From Magnetococcales bacterium (GTDB lineage: Bacteria; Pseudomonadota; Magnetococcia; Magnetococcales; Magnetaquicoccaceae), in NCBI GenBank assembly GCA_015231375.1, contig JADGBT010000018.1:1-64000 (forward strand): a stretch of DNA of 64,000 nucleotides, given 5' to 3'. The stretch's first letter is position 1; each line of letters begins with the position of its first letter. The notes under the pieces are model-generated. The model saw only the letters and a program-made list of their open reading frames with translations, searched no databases and was not told the DNA's origin. A program made the position numbers and the translations under genes. Positions 18,272-28,888 of the stretch are shown piece after piece.

Positions 18272-20299
18272 TCAGACGATGAGGGCCACGATCAGCAGGG
18301 CCACGATGTTGGTGATTTTGATCATGGGATTGACCGCCGGGCCAGCCGTATCCTTGTAGGGGTCGCCCACCGTGTCACCGGTGACCGCCGCCTTGTGGGC
18401 TTCGGATCCCTTGCCGCCAAAATTACCCATTTCGATGTACTTTTTGGCATTGTCCCAGGCGCCACCACCGGTGGTCATGGAGATGGCCACAAAGATACCG
18501 GTGATGATGGTACCCATGAGCACGCCACCCAGAGCCTGCGGCCCGAGAGCGAAACCAACCAGCACCGGCACGAGCACCGGCAGCAAGGAAGGAACGATCA
18601 TTTCCGAGATGGCGGCTTTGGTCAGCATGTCCACGGCCTTGGAATAGTCGGGCTTGCCCGTGCCATCCATGATGCCGGGGATTTCCCGGAACTGACGACG
18701 CACTTCGATCACGACGCTACCCGCCGCGCGTCCCACGGCTTCCATGCCCATGGCCGCGAAGAGGTAAGGCATCAGACCACCGATGAACAGACCCACGATG
18801 ACCAAGTGATCGGAGAGGCTGAAGGTGATGCCGTGCGCGAACTTCTCCAGTTCATGGGTGTAGTCGGCGAACAGCACCAGGGCGGCCAGACCGGCGGAAC
18901 CGATGGCATAGCCTTTGGTGACCGCTTTGGTGGTATTGCCGACCGCATCCAGAGGATCGGTGATGTCACGGATTTCCGAGGGCAGATTGGCCATTTCGGC
19001 GATGCCGCCGGCATTGTCCGTGATGGGGCCATAGGCGTCCAGAGCGACGATGATGCCGGTCATGGAGAGCATGGAGGTGGCGGCGACGGCGATGCCGTAC
19101 AGACCGGCCAATTCATGAGCAGCAAGGATGCTGGCGCACACGGCGAGCACCGGAGCGGCGGTGGATTTCATGGAGACGCCCAGACCGGCGATGACATTGG
19201 TACCGTGGCCGGTTTCGGAGGCCTTGGCGATGTCACGCACGGGTTGATACTCGGTGGCGGTGTAATATTCGGTGATCATCACCATGGCGGCGGTGAGGGC
19301 CAGGCCGATCAACGTGGCGCCGTAGATGGCCCCCACGCTGTATTGACCATTGCCACTCATGATCCACTTGGTGACCGGCAGATAGATGACCGCCGCAATG
19401 GCGCCGGAGACGACCAAGCCGCGATACAGAGCGGTCATGATCTTTTTGCCCGGCAGATACTTGACGAAATAGACACCGGCGATGGAGGCGATGATGGACA
19501 CGCCACCCAGCACCAAAGGATAGACCAGGGCATTGCCGAACTTGGGCAGAAGCAGAGCGCCGAGCAGCATGGTGGCCACCACGGTCACCACATAGGTCTC
19601 GAAGAGGTCGGCGGCCATACCGGCACAGTCACCCACGTTGTCGCCCACGTTGTCGGCGATCACGGCGGGGTTGCGCGGGTCATCCTCGGGGATGCCGGCT
19701 TCCACCTTGCCAACCAGATCGGCACCCACGTCCGCGCCCTTGGTGAAGATGCCACCACCCAGACGGGCGAAGATGGAGATCAGCGAGCCACCGAAGGCCA
19801 CACCCACCAACGGCTTGAGCAGTTGGGACATGTTGCCGCCACCGGCCATCTTGATGAGGATCAGGAAGAAGATCGCCACACCCAGCAGGCCCAGACCCAC
19901 CACCAGCATGCCGGTGATGGCGCCACCCCGGAAGGCCACCTGCAATGCCGCGTCCAGGCCATTCTTGGCCGCTTCGGCGGTACGCACATTGGCTTTGACC
20001 GACACGCCCATGCCGATGAAGCCCGACATTCCGGAAAGCACCGCGCCCACGGCAAAGCCGAGAGCCGTGCTCAGGTCCAGAAACATGGCCATGAGCATGA
20101 ACAGCACGCCGCCCACATAACCGATCGTGGTGTATTGACGACGCATGTAAGCACGCGCGCCCTCTTCCACGGCTCCCGAGATTTCCCGCATCCGATCCGT
20201 TCCTGTGGGCAACGCCAGGATCCACTCCCTGGTCATCCACCCGTACACCACTGCGCCGATTCCGCACAGTATGGCGAAGTACAACGCTCCCATCGACAT
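18272..20299 (-). CDS. hppA: Membrane-bound proton-translocating pyrophosphatase
   Basis: A 675-residue protein with about 16 hydrophobic segments. It hydrolyses pyrophosphate to pump protons across the inner membrane, or uses the proton gradient to make PPi. Substrate-site motifs are present: [11 protein letters not shown] and [19 protein letters not shown]. The GNTTKA motif has Lys where potassium-dependent enzymes have Ala, which marks the K+-independent H+-pumping type. The ATG at 20299 has GAGG eight bases upstream; an ATG two codons earlier is also in frame. It sits between adk and icd in the carbon-fixation region, where it could recover energy from the PPi released by biosynthesis. 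Confidence 0.96.
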   Translation of the reverse strand: MSMGALYFAILCGIGAVVYGWMTREWILALPTGTDRMREISGAVEEGARAYMRRQYTTIGYVGGVLFMLMAMFLDLSTALGFAVGAVLSGMSGFIGMGVSVKANVRTAEAAKNGLDAALQVAFRGGAITGMLVVGLGLLGVAIFFLILIKMAGGGNMSQLLKPLVGVAFGGSLISIFARLGGGIFTKGADVGADLVGKVEAGIPEDDPRNPAVIADNVGDNVGDCAGMAADLFETYVVTVVATMLLGALLLPKFGNALVYPLVLGGVSIIASIAGVYFVKYLPGKKIMTALYRGLVVSGAIAAVIYLPVTKWIMSGNGQYSVGAIYGATLIGLALTAAMVMITEYYTATEYQPVRDIAKASETGHGTNVIAGLGVSMKSTAAPVLAVCASILAAHELAGLYGIAVAATSMLSMTGIIVALDAYGPITDNAGGIAEMANLPSEIRDITDPLDAVGNTTKAVTKGYAIGSAGLAALVLFADYTHELEKFAHGITFSLSDHLVIVGLFIGGLMPYLFAAMGMEAVGRAAGSVVIEVRRQFREIPGIMDGTGKPDYSKAVDMLTKAAISEMIVPSLLPVLVPVLVGFALGPQALGGVLMGTIITGIFVAISMTTGGGAWDNAKKYIEMGNFGGKGSEAHKAAVTGDTVGDPYKDTAGPAVNPMIKITNIVALLIVALIV

Positions 20300-20373
20300 T
20301 TCCATAGCCTCAAACCCCTTACCCGATGAATGGTTTTACAATCCCGCTGACGCGGATTTCCTGATATTCCAAA

Positions 20374-20410
20374 GATTCACCCGCCTTGCAAAACGCAAGA
20401 GGGGTGAATC
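20374..20410 (-). terminator. Stem-loop after adk
   Basis: A 9-bp stem (GATTCACCC / GGGTGAATC) with an inner TTGC/GCAA pairing lies 20 bases after the adk stop and is followed on the minus strand by only TTTGG. It is a probable weak terminator between adk and hppA. Confidence 0.45.
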
Positions 20411-20429
20411 CATACGGCCCCATTCCTGC

Positions 20430-21071
20430 TTAACCGATAATGGCGCACAAGGCGTCAAAAACCACGCCCATGTCCTGCATGCCGTCCACGGTTTTGATCT
20501 CGCCCTTGCCACGGTAAAAATCGAGCACCGGGGCGGTCTGGGCATGATAGACCGACAAACGGTTGCGCACCGTCTCTTCGGTGTCGTCGGCGCGGGTAAC
20601 CAGGGCGCCGCCACACTTGTCGCAGACGTTCTCCCGGGCGGTCGGCTTGAACTGGATGTGATACCCCTCACTGCATTGGCCACAGGTGCGACGACCGGTG
20701 ATGCGGCCCACCAGGGCTTCGTCGGCGGCGGTGATGTCGATGACCTGATCGATCTTGAGGCCACGTTCGACCAGCATGGTATCCAGAGCCTGGGCCTGTC
20801 CCACGGTTCTGGGAAAGCCGTCGAGGATGAAACCCTTGGCGCAGTCCGGCTCGGCGATCCGGTCGCCGATGATCCCGACCACGATGGCGTCCGTCACCAG
20901 ACCACCGCTCTCCATGGCGGCCTTGGCCTGCAAACCCACCGGGGTGCCGGCCTTGACCGCAGCACGCAGCATGTCACCCGTGGAAAGCTGCGGAATCCCA
21001 TATTTGTCAGCGATTTGACGTGCCTGGGTACCCTTTCCGGCCCCGGGCGGTCCCATAAAAATCAGATTCAT
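20430..21071 (-). CDS. adk: Adenylate kinase, zinc-lid type
   Basis: A 213-residue cytoplasmic kinase converting AMP plus ATP to two ADP. The P-loop GPPGAGKGT, the NMP-binding STGDMLRAA and the FILDGFPRT motif are intact. The LID contains two CxxC pairs (TCGQCSEGY and VCDKCGG) that bind structural zinc. AAGGAG stands seven bases before the ATG. It follows sdhE and precedes hppA. AMP and PPi are joint products of ligase reactions, so pairing adk with a pyrophosphatase is functionally sensible. Confidence 0.97.
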   Translation of the reverse strand: MNLIFMGPPGAGKGTQARQIADKYGIPQLSTGDMLRAAVKAGTPVGLQAKAAMESGGLVTDAIVVGIIGDRIAEPDCAKGFILDGFPRTVGQAQALDTMLVERGLKIDQVIDITAADEALVGRITGRRTCGQCSEGYHIQFKPTARENVCDKCGGALVTRADDTEETVRNRLSVYHAQTAPVLDFYRGKGEIKTVDGMQDMGVVFDALCAIIG

Positions 21072-21286
21072 GCCTCACTCCTTGCCATGGTGATGATTGT
21101 GTGAAAATGTGTGAAATTTATGTAAAATCTATTTAAAGAATGTGTAAAACCTATCCAGAAAATACGGCCAACCGCTTGAGATTGAGCCAATCTTGCAATT
21201 CAAAAAAGAATAGATGGTAAACGATTCCCGCGCGCTTGTCATACCCTAAAACGCACCGCCATCAAAAAAAGCCTGCGGATCATCCT

Positions 21287-21577
21287 TTACGAGGCGTGTC
21301 CCGTTTCCCGCGAATGAGACACCAACCGCGCCAGCAGATCGGTTTCCAGATCCTCCGGCACCGGCTTGAGGCCCGCCATCCAATCCATCAAATCCGCGTC
21401 GGAACGATTCAGCAACGATTCCAGCCGCTGGCACTGTCCATCATCGAGTTCCGTCAGTTCGTCCCGCAGAAACCGGTGCAGAACGCGCTCCATCTCGGCC
21501 ATGGCCCGACGACTGGCCAGATAAACCAACCGACGCTGCGCAGGGGTACGGGCCATCGGCACTTCCGGAAACGGCAT
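21287..21577 (-). CDS. sdhE: SdhE-like FAD assembly factor
   Basis: A 96-residue protein of the SdhE/YgfY/Sdh5 family, which promotes covalent FAD attachment to the flavoprotein of succinate dehydrogenase or fumarate reductase. The family pattern is visible (QRRLVYLASRRAMAEMERVL, then SDADLMDWMAG), although the usual RGxxE reads RRAMAE. The start at 21577 lies seven bases after the upstream stop, indicating coupling with the pentapeptide gene. An ATG at 21556 with GGAAG upstream is an alternative. The probable client is the FrdA-type flavoprotein encoded at 27210-28877. Confidence 0.85.
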   Translation of the reverse strand: MPFPEVPMARTPAQRRLVYLASRRAMAEMERVLHRFLRDELTELDDGQCQRLESLLNRSDADLMDWMAGLKPVPEDLETDLLARLVSHSRETGHAS

Positions 21578-21584
21578 GGTTTCG

Positions 21585-22223
21585 TCACTCACCGTCAAAG
21601 ACCAACAAGTCGCGCACCCAATCGCGCCCCGGAATGGCCTCTCCCCCCCAGGGAGGCAGGCCGTAGTAGAGCGCGTTTTCGGTGCAGACATGACGATACT
21701 CGGCGTGGTGCAGATTGGTCTTGCGGAAATCCACGCCGCGCAGATCGCAAGAAATGAAACGGGTCTGTTCCAGGGAGGATTCCCGCAACTGGGCAAACGA
21801 CAGGTCCGCGCCCGTGAAATCGGAGCGATCCAGATTGGTTTCCAGGAACTGCGCCTTGACCAGATACGCGTGACGGAAATCGGTATCGGACATCACGCTC
21901 AAAAAAAACGCGGCTTCTCCGGCCGAGGCGCGCTCCAGGGTACATCCTGCCAGTTCGACCCGCTGCAACAGCGCGTGATCCAGTTGGACACGTCGAAAGG
22001 TCACGCGGGTGAAGCGGGACTCCACCACATGGAGGTTGCTCAAGTCGCAGCCATCCAGGTTGACATCCACCCACTCCCCGCCGGAAAGATTGGCTCCGGA
22101 CAGGTTCATGCCGGACAGATCCAAGCCTTCCACCTGAATGAACGACAAATCCGCATCCACCAGAGTGCCTTCCGGTGTGCCGAAAGCCTCCATCAAGTCC
22201 TGTTTTTGGGTAAATCGTCGCAT
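21585..22223 (-). CDS. Pentapeptide-repeat protein
   Basis: A 212-residue protein with about 25 pentapeptide repeats of the A(D/N)LxX type (for example GLDLSGMNLSGANLSG and DRSDFTGADLSFAQLR), predicted to fold as a right-handed quadrilateral beta helix. A non-repetitive C-terminal tail (about 175-212) includes several Trp and Tyr residues. The biochemical role is not predictable; some relatives bind DNA gyrase. It is translationally close to sdhE (seven bases) and follows korB. Confidence 0.85.
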   Translation of the reverse strand: MRRFTQKQDLMEAFGTPEGTLVDADLSFIQVEGLDLSGMNLSGANLSGGEWVDVNLDGCDLSNLHVVESRFTRVTFRRVQLDHALLQRVELAGCTLERASAGEAAFFLSVMSDTDFRHAYLVKAQFLETNLDRSDFTGADLSFAQLRESSLEQTRFISCDLRGVDFRKTNLHHAEYRHVCTENALYYGLPPWGGEAIPGRDWVRDLLVFDGE

Positions 22224-22342
22224 AGCATTATCGGAAGTATGGAAGCAGAGGTATTGACTGACCGTTCCAACAATTTAGCACAGAAAAACACATCCATCCA
22301 GGTGGAAAACTGGCAACGATCCACAGGCAAAGCCTGGAATCA

Positions 22343-22382
22343 GGCGTCCCCTCTTCGATCACCGACAAAACAAGGGGACGCC
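22343..22382. other. Stem-loop after korB
   Basis: A perfect 10-bp inverted repeat (GGCGTCCCCT / AGGGGACGCC) lies 21 bases after the korB stop and before the pentapeptide-repeat gene. There is no T-run. It may end the por-frd-suc-kor transcript or stabilise its 3' end. Confidence 0.45.
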
Positions 22383-22403
22383 CTCTTCGCAACCACCATT
22401 CGA

Positions 22404-23282
22404 TCAGGGACGGTACTGATTGATGATCTTGTTCCGATCAAAATCCGGATGTCCACCGACCTGTTTCACAATCGCGGCTAGGCGCTCGTCCAGAGTCTCC
22501 CGCTGCACCTGATACAGCAATCCCATGGGACGATGACCTTCCGTGTCTCCGCGCGCCAGTTCGATGGCAGCCCCGAGATCCGAAGGATCGTGATCCGCCG
22601 GAATCTCCCGCATCAGATCCCGATAATACTGAATGGTATCGATGCGGTTGTAGGTGACGCACTGGGAGTAGATGTTCACATAGGAGAAACCCTTGTGCTC
22701 CATGGCGCCCTTGATCAGATCCGCGCACACCTTGGGCTTGCCCGCGAAGGCCTGCGCCACATAGGTGGCCCCATAGGTGAGCATGTAGAGCAACGGATTC
22801 ATCGGATCGTCCGGACCGCCATACGGGGTGGTATACGCCTTCAACTCCCGGCGGGAGGTGGGGGAATACTGCCCTTTGGTCAGGCCATAGATGCCGTTGT
22901 CGAACAGGATGTAGGTCAGGTTGACATTCCGGCGCGCCATGTGGGGCATGTGACCCCCACCGATGGCGAATCCGTCGCCGTCACCACCGGTGACGCACAC
23001 CAACTGGTCGGGACGGGCCAACTGAACCCCGGTGGCCACCGGTCCGGCGCGACCATGCAGGGTGTGCATCTTGTAGGACTGCATGAAATAGGGCGTGCGG
23101 GAGGAGCAGCCGATGCCCGACACATTGACCAGATTGGTCGGATCCACACCCAACTCGGAAAGAGAACGCAGAATCGCGTTCAGGATGCCGTGATGTCCGC
23201 ACCCCGGACACCAGACAACGTTCACATCGGACTTGTACTCCTTGGGAGCCATCTCTTTCTTGTGCAACGCGGCGACGGACAT
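22404..23282 (-). CDS. korB: 2-oxoglutarate:ferredoxin oxidoreductase, beta subunit
   Basis: A 292-residue thiamine-diphosphate subunit. WCPGCGHHG (about 24-32) supplies Fe-S cluster cysteines and GGDGDGFAIGGGH followed by the DNGIYGLTKGQYSPTS region is the TPP and Mg binding motif. With KorA it carboxylates succinyl-CoA to 2-oxoglutarate using reduced ferredoxin, or runs oxidatively. Substrate assignment rests on family similarity and on the succinyl-CoA synthetase genes next door. The start overlaps the korA stop by one base (TGATG), a sign of translational coupling. Confidence 0.92.
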   Translation of the reverse strand: MSVAALHKKEMAPKEYKSDVNVVWCPGCGHHGILNAILRSLSELGVDPTNLVNVSGIGCSSRTPYFMQSYKMHTLHGRAGPVATGVQLARPDQLVCVTGGDGDGFAIGGGHMPHMARRNVNLTYILFDNGIYGLTKGQYSPTSRRELKAYTTPYGGPDDPMNPLLYMLTYGATYVAQAFAGKPKVCADLIKGAMEHKGFSYVNIYSQCVTYNRIDTIQYYRDLMREIPADHDPSDLGAAIELARGDTEGHRPMGLLYQVQRETLDERLAAIVKQVGGHPDFDRNKIINQYRP

Positions 23283-25000
23283 CAGAGCACCTCCTTGACT
23301 TTATTCACGATCATCGCGGGATTGAAGGGCAGCCCGCCGCAGATGGTGTAGGGAATGGGACGAATGGTCGTTTCCGCACGGATGAAATGGGAGAGCTGAC
23401 CCTGGAAATTGACCTCAGGCACCAGAATCTTTTGGCAGGTGGCCGCGAAGGCTTCGTACTGGGCCACAGGCATGGGCCACATCAGCTTGGGATAGAATCC
23501 CTTGACCTTGATCCCCTCGGCCCGCAAGCGCGTGATGGATTCGCGCACCACACCGATGGTGCTGCCCCAGGCGATGATGCCCACATCGGCTTCGCCTTCG
23601 CCATCCACTTCCACCGGCTTGTAGGTATCCACCAGACCTTTGATCTTACCGAAACGCTTGCGGTGCATGACCTCGTGATTCTCCGACGACCACGACGGCG
23701 CGCCACTGGCACCATGCTCCAGACCCGTGGCGATATGCTCGCCACCCGGAGTGCCCGGATCGGACATGGGGGAGATCAGGTCTTCGGTGATGGCGTAACG
23801 GAAATACTTGCCTTCCCCGTCCCAACGTTTGCGATTGACCAGGGTATAGTTCTCCGGCTTGGGCGCGGGAATGGTCTGGGTCGAAAAGGCCAGCGAACCG
23901 TCGGACAACAAAATCACCGGGCACTGATACTGCTCGGCGAGATTCAAGGCGTCCACGGTCATGTCCACACAGTCCTTCACGTCTTCGACCGACAGCACCA
24001 CGCGCGGCGCGTCGCCGTGGGTGCCGTGAATGGCCAGAAACAGATCCGACTGTTCATGTTTGGTGGGCAGGCCCGTGGATGGTCCACCACGCTGCACATC
24101 CACCACCAGGGCGGGAATCTCGCCCATGGAGGCCATGCCCAGCAATTCGCTCATGAGGGAAAGCCCCGGACCCGAGGTGGAGGTCATGGACTTGCGACCG
24201 GCATAAGAAGCGCCCAGCACCTGAGCGATGGAGGCGATTTCGTCTTCGGCCTGCACCAGGGTTCCGGTCAGCTTGGGAATGTGGGTGGCGACGAACTTGG
24301 CGATCTCCGTGGCCGGCGTGATGGGGTAAGCCGAGAAGAATTCCAGCCCGCCCAGCAGGGCCCCCATGCCCACGGCGTCGTTGCCGGAGATGATGATCAC
24401 ATCCTTGGGTTCCACCGGATCGGCCACCCGCCAGGTATCCCGCTTCTGCAAGGCCGTGCCCAACTCCTTGCCCTTCTCGAAGGCTTTCAGGTTGAAGTTC
24501 AGAATCTCTTCACCCTTCTTCTTGAACTTGTTGGTCAGAACCTGTTTCAAGGTCTCTTCGCTGATGTTGAACAGCACCGAAAGAGCCCCCATGGCCACCA
24601 TGTTCTTGGAGCGGTAAGAACCCAGATCCTTGGAAGCCTGCGACATGGGAATCGGATAGGCGGTCACCCCTTCCGGGATGGCGTCGGGCTGAAAATCCCC
24701 CCCCGGATAATCATAGACAAAGGCGGTCCCCGGAGTGAGAAGATGCTTGTTCAGCTCGTAGGCCTCGCCATTGAAAGCGCAAAAAACATCAAAGGTGTCA
24801 CCCTGATTGTACACCCGTTCGGAACTGACCCGAACCTGGTACATGGCATATCCCCCTTTGATCTCCGCCGGAAAAGTCTTGAAGGTATACACCTCCAAGC
24901 CCGCCCGGGCACAGGCTGCGGCAATGAAATCACCGGTCGAGATGATTCCCTCGCCCCCCTCTCCGGCAACCCGGATGATCAGGTCATTTGCTTTAGACAT
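23282..25000 (-). CDS. korA: 2-oxoglutarate:ferredoxin oxidoreductase, fused gamma-alpha subunit
   Basis: A 572-residue subunit. Residues 1 to about 180 form the gamma domain (starting MSKANDLIIRVAGEGGEG) and about 195-572 the alpha domain (YPITPATEIAKF, then GPGLSLMSE and QRGGPSTGLPTKHEQSDLF). This gamma-then-alpha order is typical of two-subunit Kor enzymes and opposite to the PorA protein in this window. The ATG at 25000 has AAGGAA eight bases upstream; an earlier in-frame start is poorly supported. It is encoded downstream of sucCD, so succinyl-CoA made there can pass directly to this enzyme. Confidence 0.93.
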   Translation of the reverse strand: MSKANDLIIRVAGEGGEGIISTGDFIAAACARAGLEVYTFKTFPAEIKGGYAMYQVRVSSERVYNQGDTFDVFCAFNGEAYELNKHLLTPGTAFVYDYPGGDFQPDAIPEGVTAYPIPMSQASKDLGSYRSKNMVAMGALSVLFNISEETLKQVLTNKFKKKGEEILNFNLKAFEKGKELGTALQKRDTWRVADPVEPKDVIIISGNDAVGMGALLGGLEFFSAYPITPATEIAKFVATHIPKLTGTLVQAEDEIASIAQVLGASYAGRKSMTSTSGPGLSLMSELLGMASMGEIPALVVDVQRGGPSTGLPTKHEQSDLFLAIHGTHGDAPRVVLSVEDVKDCVDMTVDALNLAEQYQCPVILLSDGSLAFSTQTIPAPKPENYTLVNRKRWDGEGKYFRYAITEDLISPMSDPGTPGGEHIATGLEHGASGAPSWSSENHEVMHRKRFGKIKGLVDTYKPVEVDGEGEADVGIIAWGSTIGVVRESITRLRAEGIKVKGFYPKLMWPMPVAQYEAFAATCQKILVPEVNFQGQLSHFIRAETTIRPIPYTICGGLPFNPAMIVNKVKEVL

Positions 25001-25035
25001 CGAGCGTTCCTTTCCTTCCAAAAAAAGTATGGCCG

Positions 25036-25056
25036 CCCCCATTTGAAACATGGGGG
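25036..25056 (-). other. Short stem-loop between sucD and korA
   Basis: A 7-bp inverted repeat (CCCCCAT / ATGGGGG) in the 72-base gap. On the minus strand a T7 run follows nine bases after the stem. It could attenuate transcription from sucD into korA. Confidence 0.35.
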
Positions 25057-25072
25057 ACGGCGACTGTCCATC

Positions 25073-25945
25073 CTAGCTTTTCAACGACTGTTTGACAACA
25101 ACTCCCATCTCCGCCGGTGAACGAGCGATGTGAACGCCGGCCTTTTCCAAGGCCTCGAACTTTTCGGCTGCGGTCCCCTTGCCGCCGGAAATGATCGCAC
25201 CGGCATGGCCCATGCGTTTGCCCTTGGGGGCCGTGGCGCCGGCGATGAAGGCGGTGACCGGCTTGGTCATGTGTTGCCGGATCCAGGCCGCCGCCTCCTC
25301 TTCGGCGGTACCGCCGATTTCACCGATCATGATGACCGCCTCGGTCTGAGGGTCATCCTGGAACATCGACAGACAATCGATGAAATTGGTGCCATTGATC
25401 GGATCGCCACCCAGTCCCACACAGGTGCTCTGGCCCAATCCGACCGCCGTGGTCTGGGCCACGGCTTCGTAGGTGAGGGTGCCGGAACGCGACACCACGC
25501 CCACGTTGCCCACCTTGTGGATGTGACCCGGCATGATGCCGATCTTGCAGGCACCCGGCGTGATCACCCCAGGACAGTTCGGACCCACCAGACGGGTGGT
25601 GCCCCCCGCCAGAAAACGTTTCACCTTGACCATGTCCAGCACCGGGATCCCCTCGGTGATGCACACCACCAGTTTCAAACCGGCGTCGGCGGCCTCCAGG
25701 ATGGCATCCGCCGCAAAGGGAGGCGGCACGAAAATGACCGAAGCATCCGCACCGGTCTCACGCACCGCGTCGGCCACCGTATTGAAAACCGGACGATCCA
25801 GATGACGGGTTCCCCCCTTGCCCGGCGTGACCCCACCCACCAACTGGGTGCCATAGGCGATGGCCTGCTCGGAATGGAAGGTTCCGTTGGCGCCGGTAAA
25901 TCCCTGACAGATGACCCGGGTATTCTTGTCAACCAAAATACTCAT
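25073..25945 (-). CDS. sucD: Succinyl-CoA synthetase, alpha subunit
   Basis: A 290-residue subunit (family usual length about 290). The N-terminal CoA-binding Rossmann domain has [15 protein letters not shown], and the phospho-histidine site GHAGAII lies near residue 245. The open frame extends upstream of 25945, but only the ATG at 25945 has a proper ribosome site (GGGAGGG). With SucC it makes succinyl-CoA from succinate, CoA and nucleoside triphosphate, the step feeding 2-oxoglutarate synthase. The gene starts 13 bases after sucC. Confidence 0.96.
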   Translation of the reverse strand: MSILVDKNTRVICQGFTGANGTFHSEQAIAYGTQLVGGVTPGKGGTRHLDRPVFNTVADAVRETGADASVIFVPPPFAADAILEAADAGLKLVVCITEGIPVLDMVKVKRFLAGGTTRLVGPNCPGVITPGACKIGIMPGHIHKVGNVGVVSRSGTLTYEAVAQTTAVGLGQSTCVGLGGDPINGTNFIDCLSMFQDDPQTEAVIMIGEIGGTAEEEAAAWIRQHMTKPVTAFIAGATAPKGKRMGHAGAIISGGKGTAAEKFEALEKAGVHIARSPAEMGVVVKQSLKS

Positions 25946-25958
25946 GGAAAACCCTCCC

Positions 25959-27119
25959 TTATTGAATGGATGCCACCACCTTGGCGGCGGCGTCGTCCAG
26001 GTCGTCTGCGGGAATGATGGCCAAACCCGACTGACGCAAAATCTCCTTGCCCAGATCCACGTTGGTCCCGGCGAGCCGGACCACCAATGGCACCTGAACA
26101 TCCACCTGTCGGGCTGCGGCCACCACGCCATCGGCGATCACATCACACCGCATGATGCCACCAAAGATGTTGATCAACACCGCCTTCACGCTGGGATCGG
26201 AGAGAATCAGCCGCAAGGCCGCCGTCACCGACTCCGTGGTGGCACCACCCCCCACATCCAGGAAGTTGGCGGGACTGCCCCCCTTGAGCTTGATGATGTC
26301 CATGGTGGCCATGGCCAGTCCCGCGCCGTTGACCATGCAGCCGATGGTGCCATCCAGGCTGATGTAGTTGAGATCATGCCGGGAGGCTTCCACCTCGCGG
26401 GGATTCTCCTCGTCCAGATCCCGCAACTCCATCAGATCCTTGTGGCGGTACAAGGCGTTGCCGTCGAAATTCATTTTGGCGTCCAAAGCCATCACATCCC
26501 CGTCTTCGGTGACCACCAGGGGATTGATCTCCGCCAGGGAGGCGTCGGTGGCGACAAAGGCGTTGTACAAAGCGGTCATGAACTGCACCGCCTTGTTGAC
26601 CTGTCCTCCCACCAACCCCAGACCGAAGGCCAGATTCCGGGCCTGATAGCCCTGGAATCCCACCGCCGGATCAATGGCCTCTTTGAGGATCTTTTCCGGC
26701 GTGCGGGCCGCGACCTCTTCGATCTCCATGCCCCCCTCGGTGGAGGCCATCATCGTGACACGACTCGTGGCGCGATCGATCACCATGCCCAGATACAACT
26801 CGCGGGCGATGCGGCATCCCTCCTCCACATAAATCCGTTTCACCTCTTTGCCGGCAGGACCGGTCTGTTTGGTGATCAGGGTCATGCCGAGCATGCGTTT
26901 GGCCTCGTCACGCACCTCGTCCACACTTCTGACCACCTTCACACCACCACCCTTGCCACGGCCTCCGGCATGAATCTGCGCCTTGACCACGAACACGGAT
27001 GAGCCTAACTCCTTGGCTCCGTTCACAGCCTCTTCCGGGGTAAAAGCGACATGACCACGGGGCACCTTCACCCCGAAGCCGGCCAGAATTTTCTTAGCCT
27101 GATATTCATGAATGTTCAT
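25959..27119 (-). CDS. sucC: Succinyl-CoA synthetase, beta subunit
   Basis: A 386-residue subunit with the ATP-grasp fold: start [16 protein letters not shown], nucleotide site [16 protein letters not shown], and the C-terminal ligase domain with [15 protein letters not shown]. It binds succinate and the nucleotide. GGTGACAG lies just upstream of the ATG. It is directly followed by sucD and preceded by frdA, giving the reductive sequence fumarate, succinate, succinyl-CoA in gene order. Confidence 0.97.
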   Translation of the reverse strand: MNIHEYQAKKILAGFGVKVPRGHVAFTPEEAVNGAKELGSSVFVVKAQIHAGGRGKGGGVKVVRSVDEVRDEAKRMLGMTLITKQTGPAGKEVKRIYVEEGCRIARELYLGMVIDRATSRVTMMASTEGGMEIEEVAARTPEKILKEAIDPAVGFQGYQARNLAFGLGLVGGQVNKAVQFMTALYNAFVATDASLAEINPLVVTEDGDVMALDAKMNFDGNALYRHKDLMELRDLDEENPREVEASRHDLNYISLDGTIGCMVNGAGLAMATMDIIKLKGGSPANFLDVGGGATTESVTAALRLILSDPSVKAVLINIFGGIMRCDVIADGVVAAARQVDVQVPLVVRLAGTNVDLGKEILRQSGLAIIPADDLDDAAAKVVASIQ

Positions 27120-27209
27120 ATTCTGTCACCTGTTTCGCTCCAACGGTCAAAGTCCAAGCCTCCCTGCGTTCGCAGTCATCAAATCGGGCGTTCCGTCCCA
27201 TCATCGGCT

Positions 27210-28877
27210 TCAAATCGGACGCACCGTCCCATAAGCCGGCAACAACCGGGGAGAGGTTTGCCCCGGTTGAATGCCTGCAGACACCAATTGGTCCAGATAG
27301 GCCTCCAGATGGCCCAATCCCGGTTCCTGGGCGTGTTTCACGCCTTTGGCGAACGCGGCCGCGCTGGCCCCGGCCCGACGGCCGAACACCAGAATCTCCA
27401 GTAATGCATTGCCCATCAAGCGGTTGCGGCCATGCACCCCGCCCGTCATCTCTCCGGCGGCAAACAGTCCCGGCATATCGGTGCCGCCATTGGGCCAGAT
27501 CACCACCCCGCCGTTCTGATAATGCAGCGTGGGATAAGCCAGCAAGGGCACCTGACGGATATCCAGCCCCATGCGCAGATATTCCTTGAAACGACCCGGA
27601 AACTCCCGTTCGATGGTGCCCCGGCCATGGATCTGGTCGATCAAAGGAATATCCAGCCACACCCCGACCGCGCCACCCGACACCTGTACCCCGTTGCCGA
27701 ACTCGGAACACTCGCGAATGATGGCAGCGGTGGTCACATCCCGAGGTTCCAGGCTGAAGACGAATTCGTCTCCATGTCGATTGAGCAGTTGCGCTCCGAG
27801 TCCACGAAACTTTTCGGTGATCAGCAGGCCCGCCAACTTTTCCGGAAACACCACACCCGTGGGATGATATTGACAATTCTGCATATCGCGCAGGGGAACC
27901 CCGGCCCGATAGGCCAACACCAGCCCATCCGCCGTGGCCCCGTGGTGATTGGAGGTGGGAAACCCGCTCAGATGGAGCCGACCGAATCCTCCGGTGGCCA
28001 GCACCACGGCCTTGGCTCCGACCACCAGAGGCGTGCCACCGGGCAACTGTTCCAGAATCGCGCCCACGGCCCGACCGTTTTCATCCGAGATCAGTTCCAC
28101 CGCCGGGGCGAAAGGCATGACCGTGATCGCATTCAGGCAATCCATGCGATCCTTGAGCACCCGCATCATCTCCAGGCCCGTGACATCTCCGGCGGCGTGC
28201 AACCGCTTGCGGGAGGTGCCTCCCCCATGGCGCACCTTCATGCGGCCTGTGGGGTACTTGTCGAACAGCATGCCCAACTCTTCCAGCCAGCGCAGCACAG
28301 CCGGTCCTTCGCTGACCAAGACCTCCACCAAGTCCGGATTGCTGCTGAAATGCCCTCCGCCCATCACGTCGAGGAAATGCTGGGCCGGGGAGTCGCACTC
28401 GTGATCGGCCACCTGCATGCCACCTTCCGCCATGACGGTGTTGGAATCCCCATGACGCAGCTTGGTGACCACCATCACCCGCGCTCCGGCTTCGGCCGCG
28501 ACAATGGCCGCCGCTGTTCCGGCCCCCCCACCGCCGATCACCAGCACATCGGTGGTCACGTCGGGAGTCAGGATACCAGCCGCACGATTTTTCTCCAGCA
28601 GTTGCATCACCAGTGGCCGGGGCCACGCCTCCAGCAACGCGACCAGTTCGACCGGTACCGCGCTCCCTTTGGAAGCGCCCACCGACAAGGTACCCCGTCC
28701 TGACTCGCGATGATCCGGATGGAACTCCTCCAGCACCGCGCGCCGATCCGACAAAGACAACGCCTCGATCCGTTCTCCCATGCGACGACGGGTCAGACGA
28801 CTCTCCCGCGTCCGTTGCACCATTCGGGCGGAATCGCGCAGGGCTTCGGGAAAAACGTTCAGGGGTGCAGTGGTCAT
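27210..28877 (-). CDS. frdA: Fumarate reductase / succinate dehydrogenase flavoprotein
   Basis: A 555-residue FAD protein. The dinucleotide motif GGGGAGTAAAIVAAEAG is at about 115-131, so there is an N-terminal extension of about 105 residues compared with ordinary FrdA/SdhA. Substrate-site motifs include NHHGATADG, QYHPTG and GGVHGRNRLMGNALLE. It forms a pair with the FrdB-like gene 11 bases upstream. In a reductive TCA context it should reduce fumarate to succinate. No FrdC or FrdD membrane anchor is encoded nearby, which suggests a soluble or differently tethered enzyme. The electron donor is unknown. Confidence 0.88.
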   Translation of the reverse strand: MTTAPLNVFPEALRDSARMVQRTRESRLTRRRMGERIEALSLSDRRAVLEEFHPDHRESGRGTLSVGASKGSAVPVELVALLEAWPRPLVMQLLEKNRAAGILTPDVTTDVLVIGGGGAGTAAAIVAAEAGARVMVVTKLRHGDSNTVMAEGGMQVADHECDSPAQHFLDVMGGGHFSSNPDLVEVLVSEGPAVLRWLEELGMLFDKYPTGRMKVRHGGGTSRKRLHAAGDVTGLEMMRVLKDRMDCLNAITVMPFAPAVELISDENGRAVGAILEQLPGGTPLVVGAKAVVLATGGFGRLHLSGFPTSNHHGATADGLVLAYRAGVPLRDMQNCQYHPTGVVFPEKLAGLLITEKFRGLGAQLLNRHGDEFVFSLEPRDVTTAAIIRECSEFGNGVQVSGGAVGVWLDIPLIDQIHGRGTIEREFPGRFKEYLRMGLDIRQVPLLAYPTLHYQNGGVVIWPNGGTDMPGLFAAGEMTGGVHGRNRLMGNALLEILVFGRRAGASAAAFAKGVKHAQEPGLGHLEAYLDQLVSAGIQPGQTSPRLLPAYGTVRPI

Positions 28878-28888
28878 GGAGTCGGGGC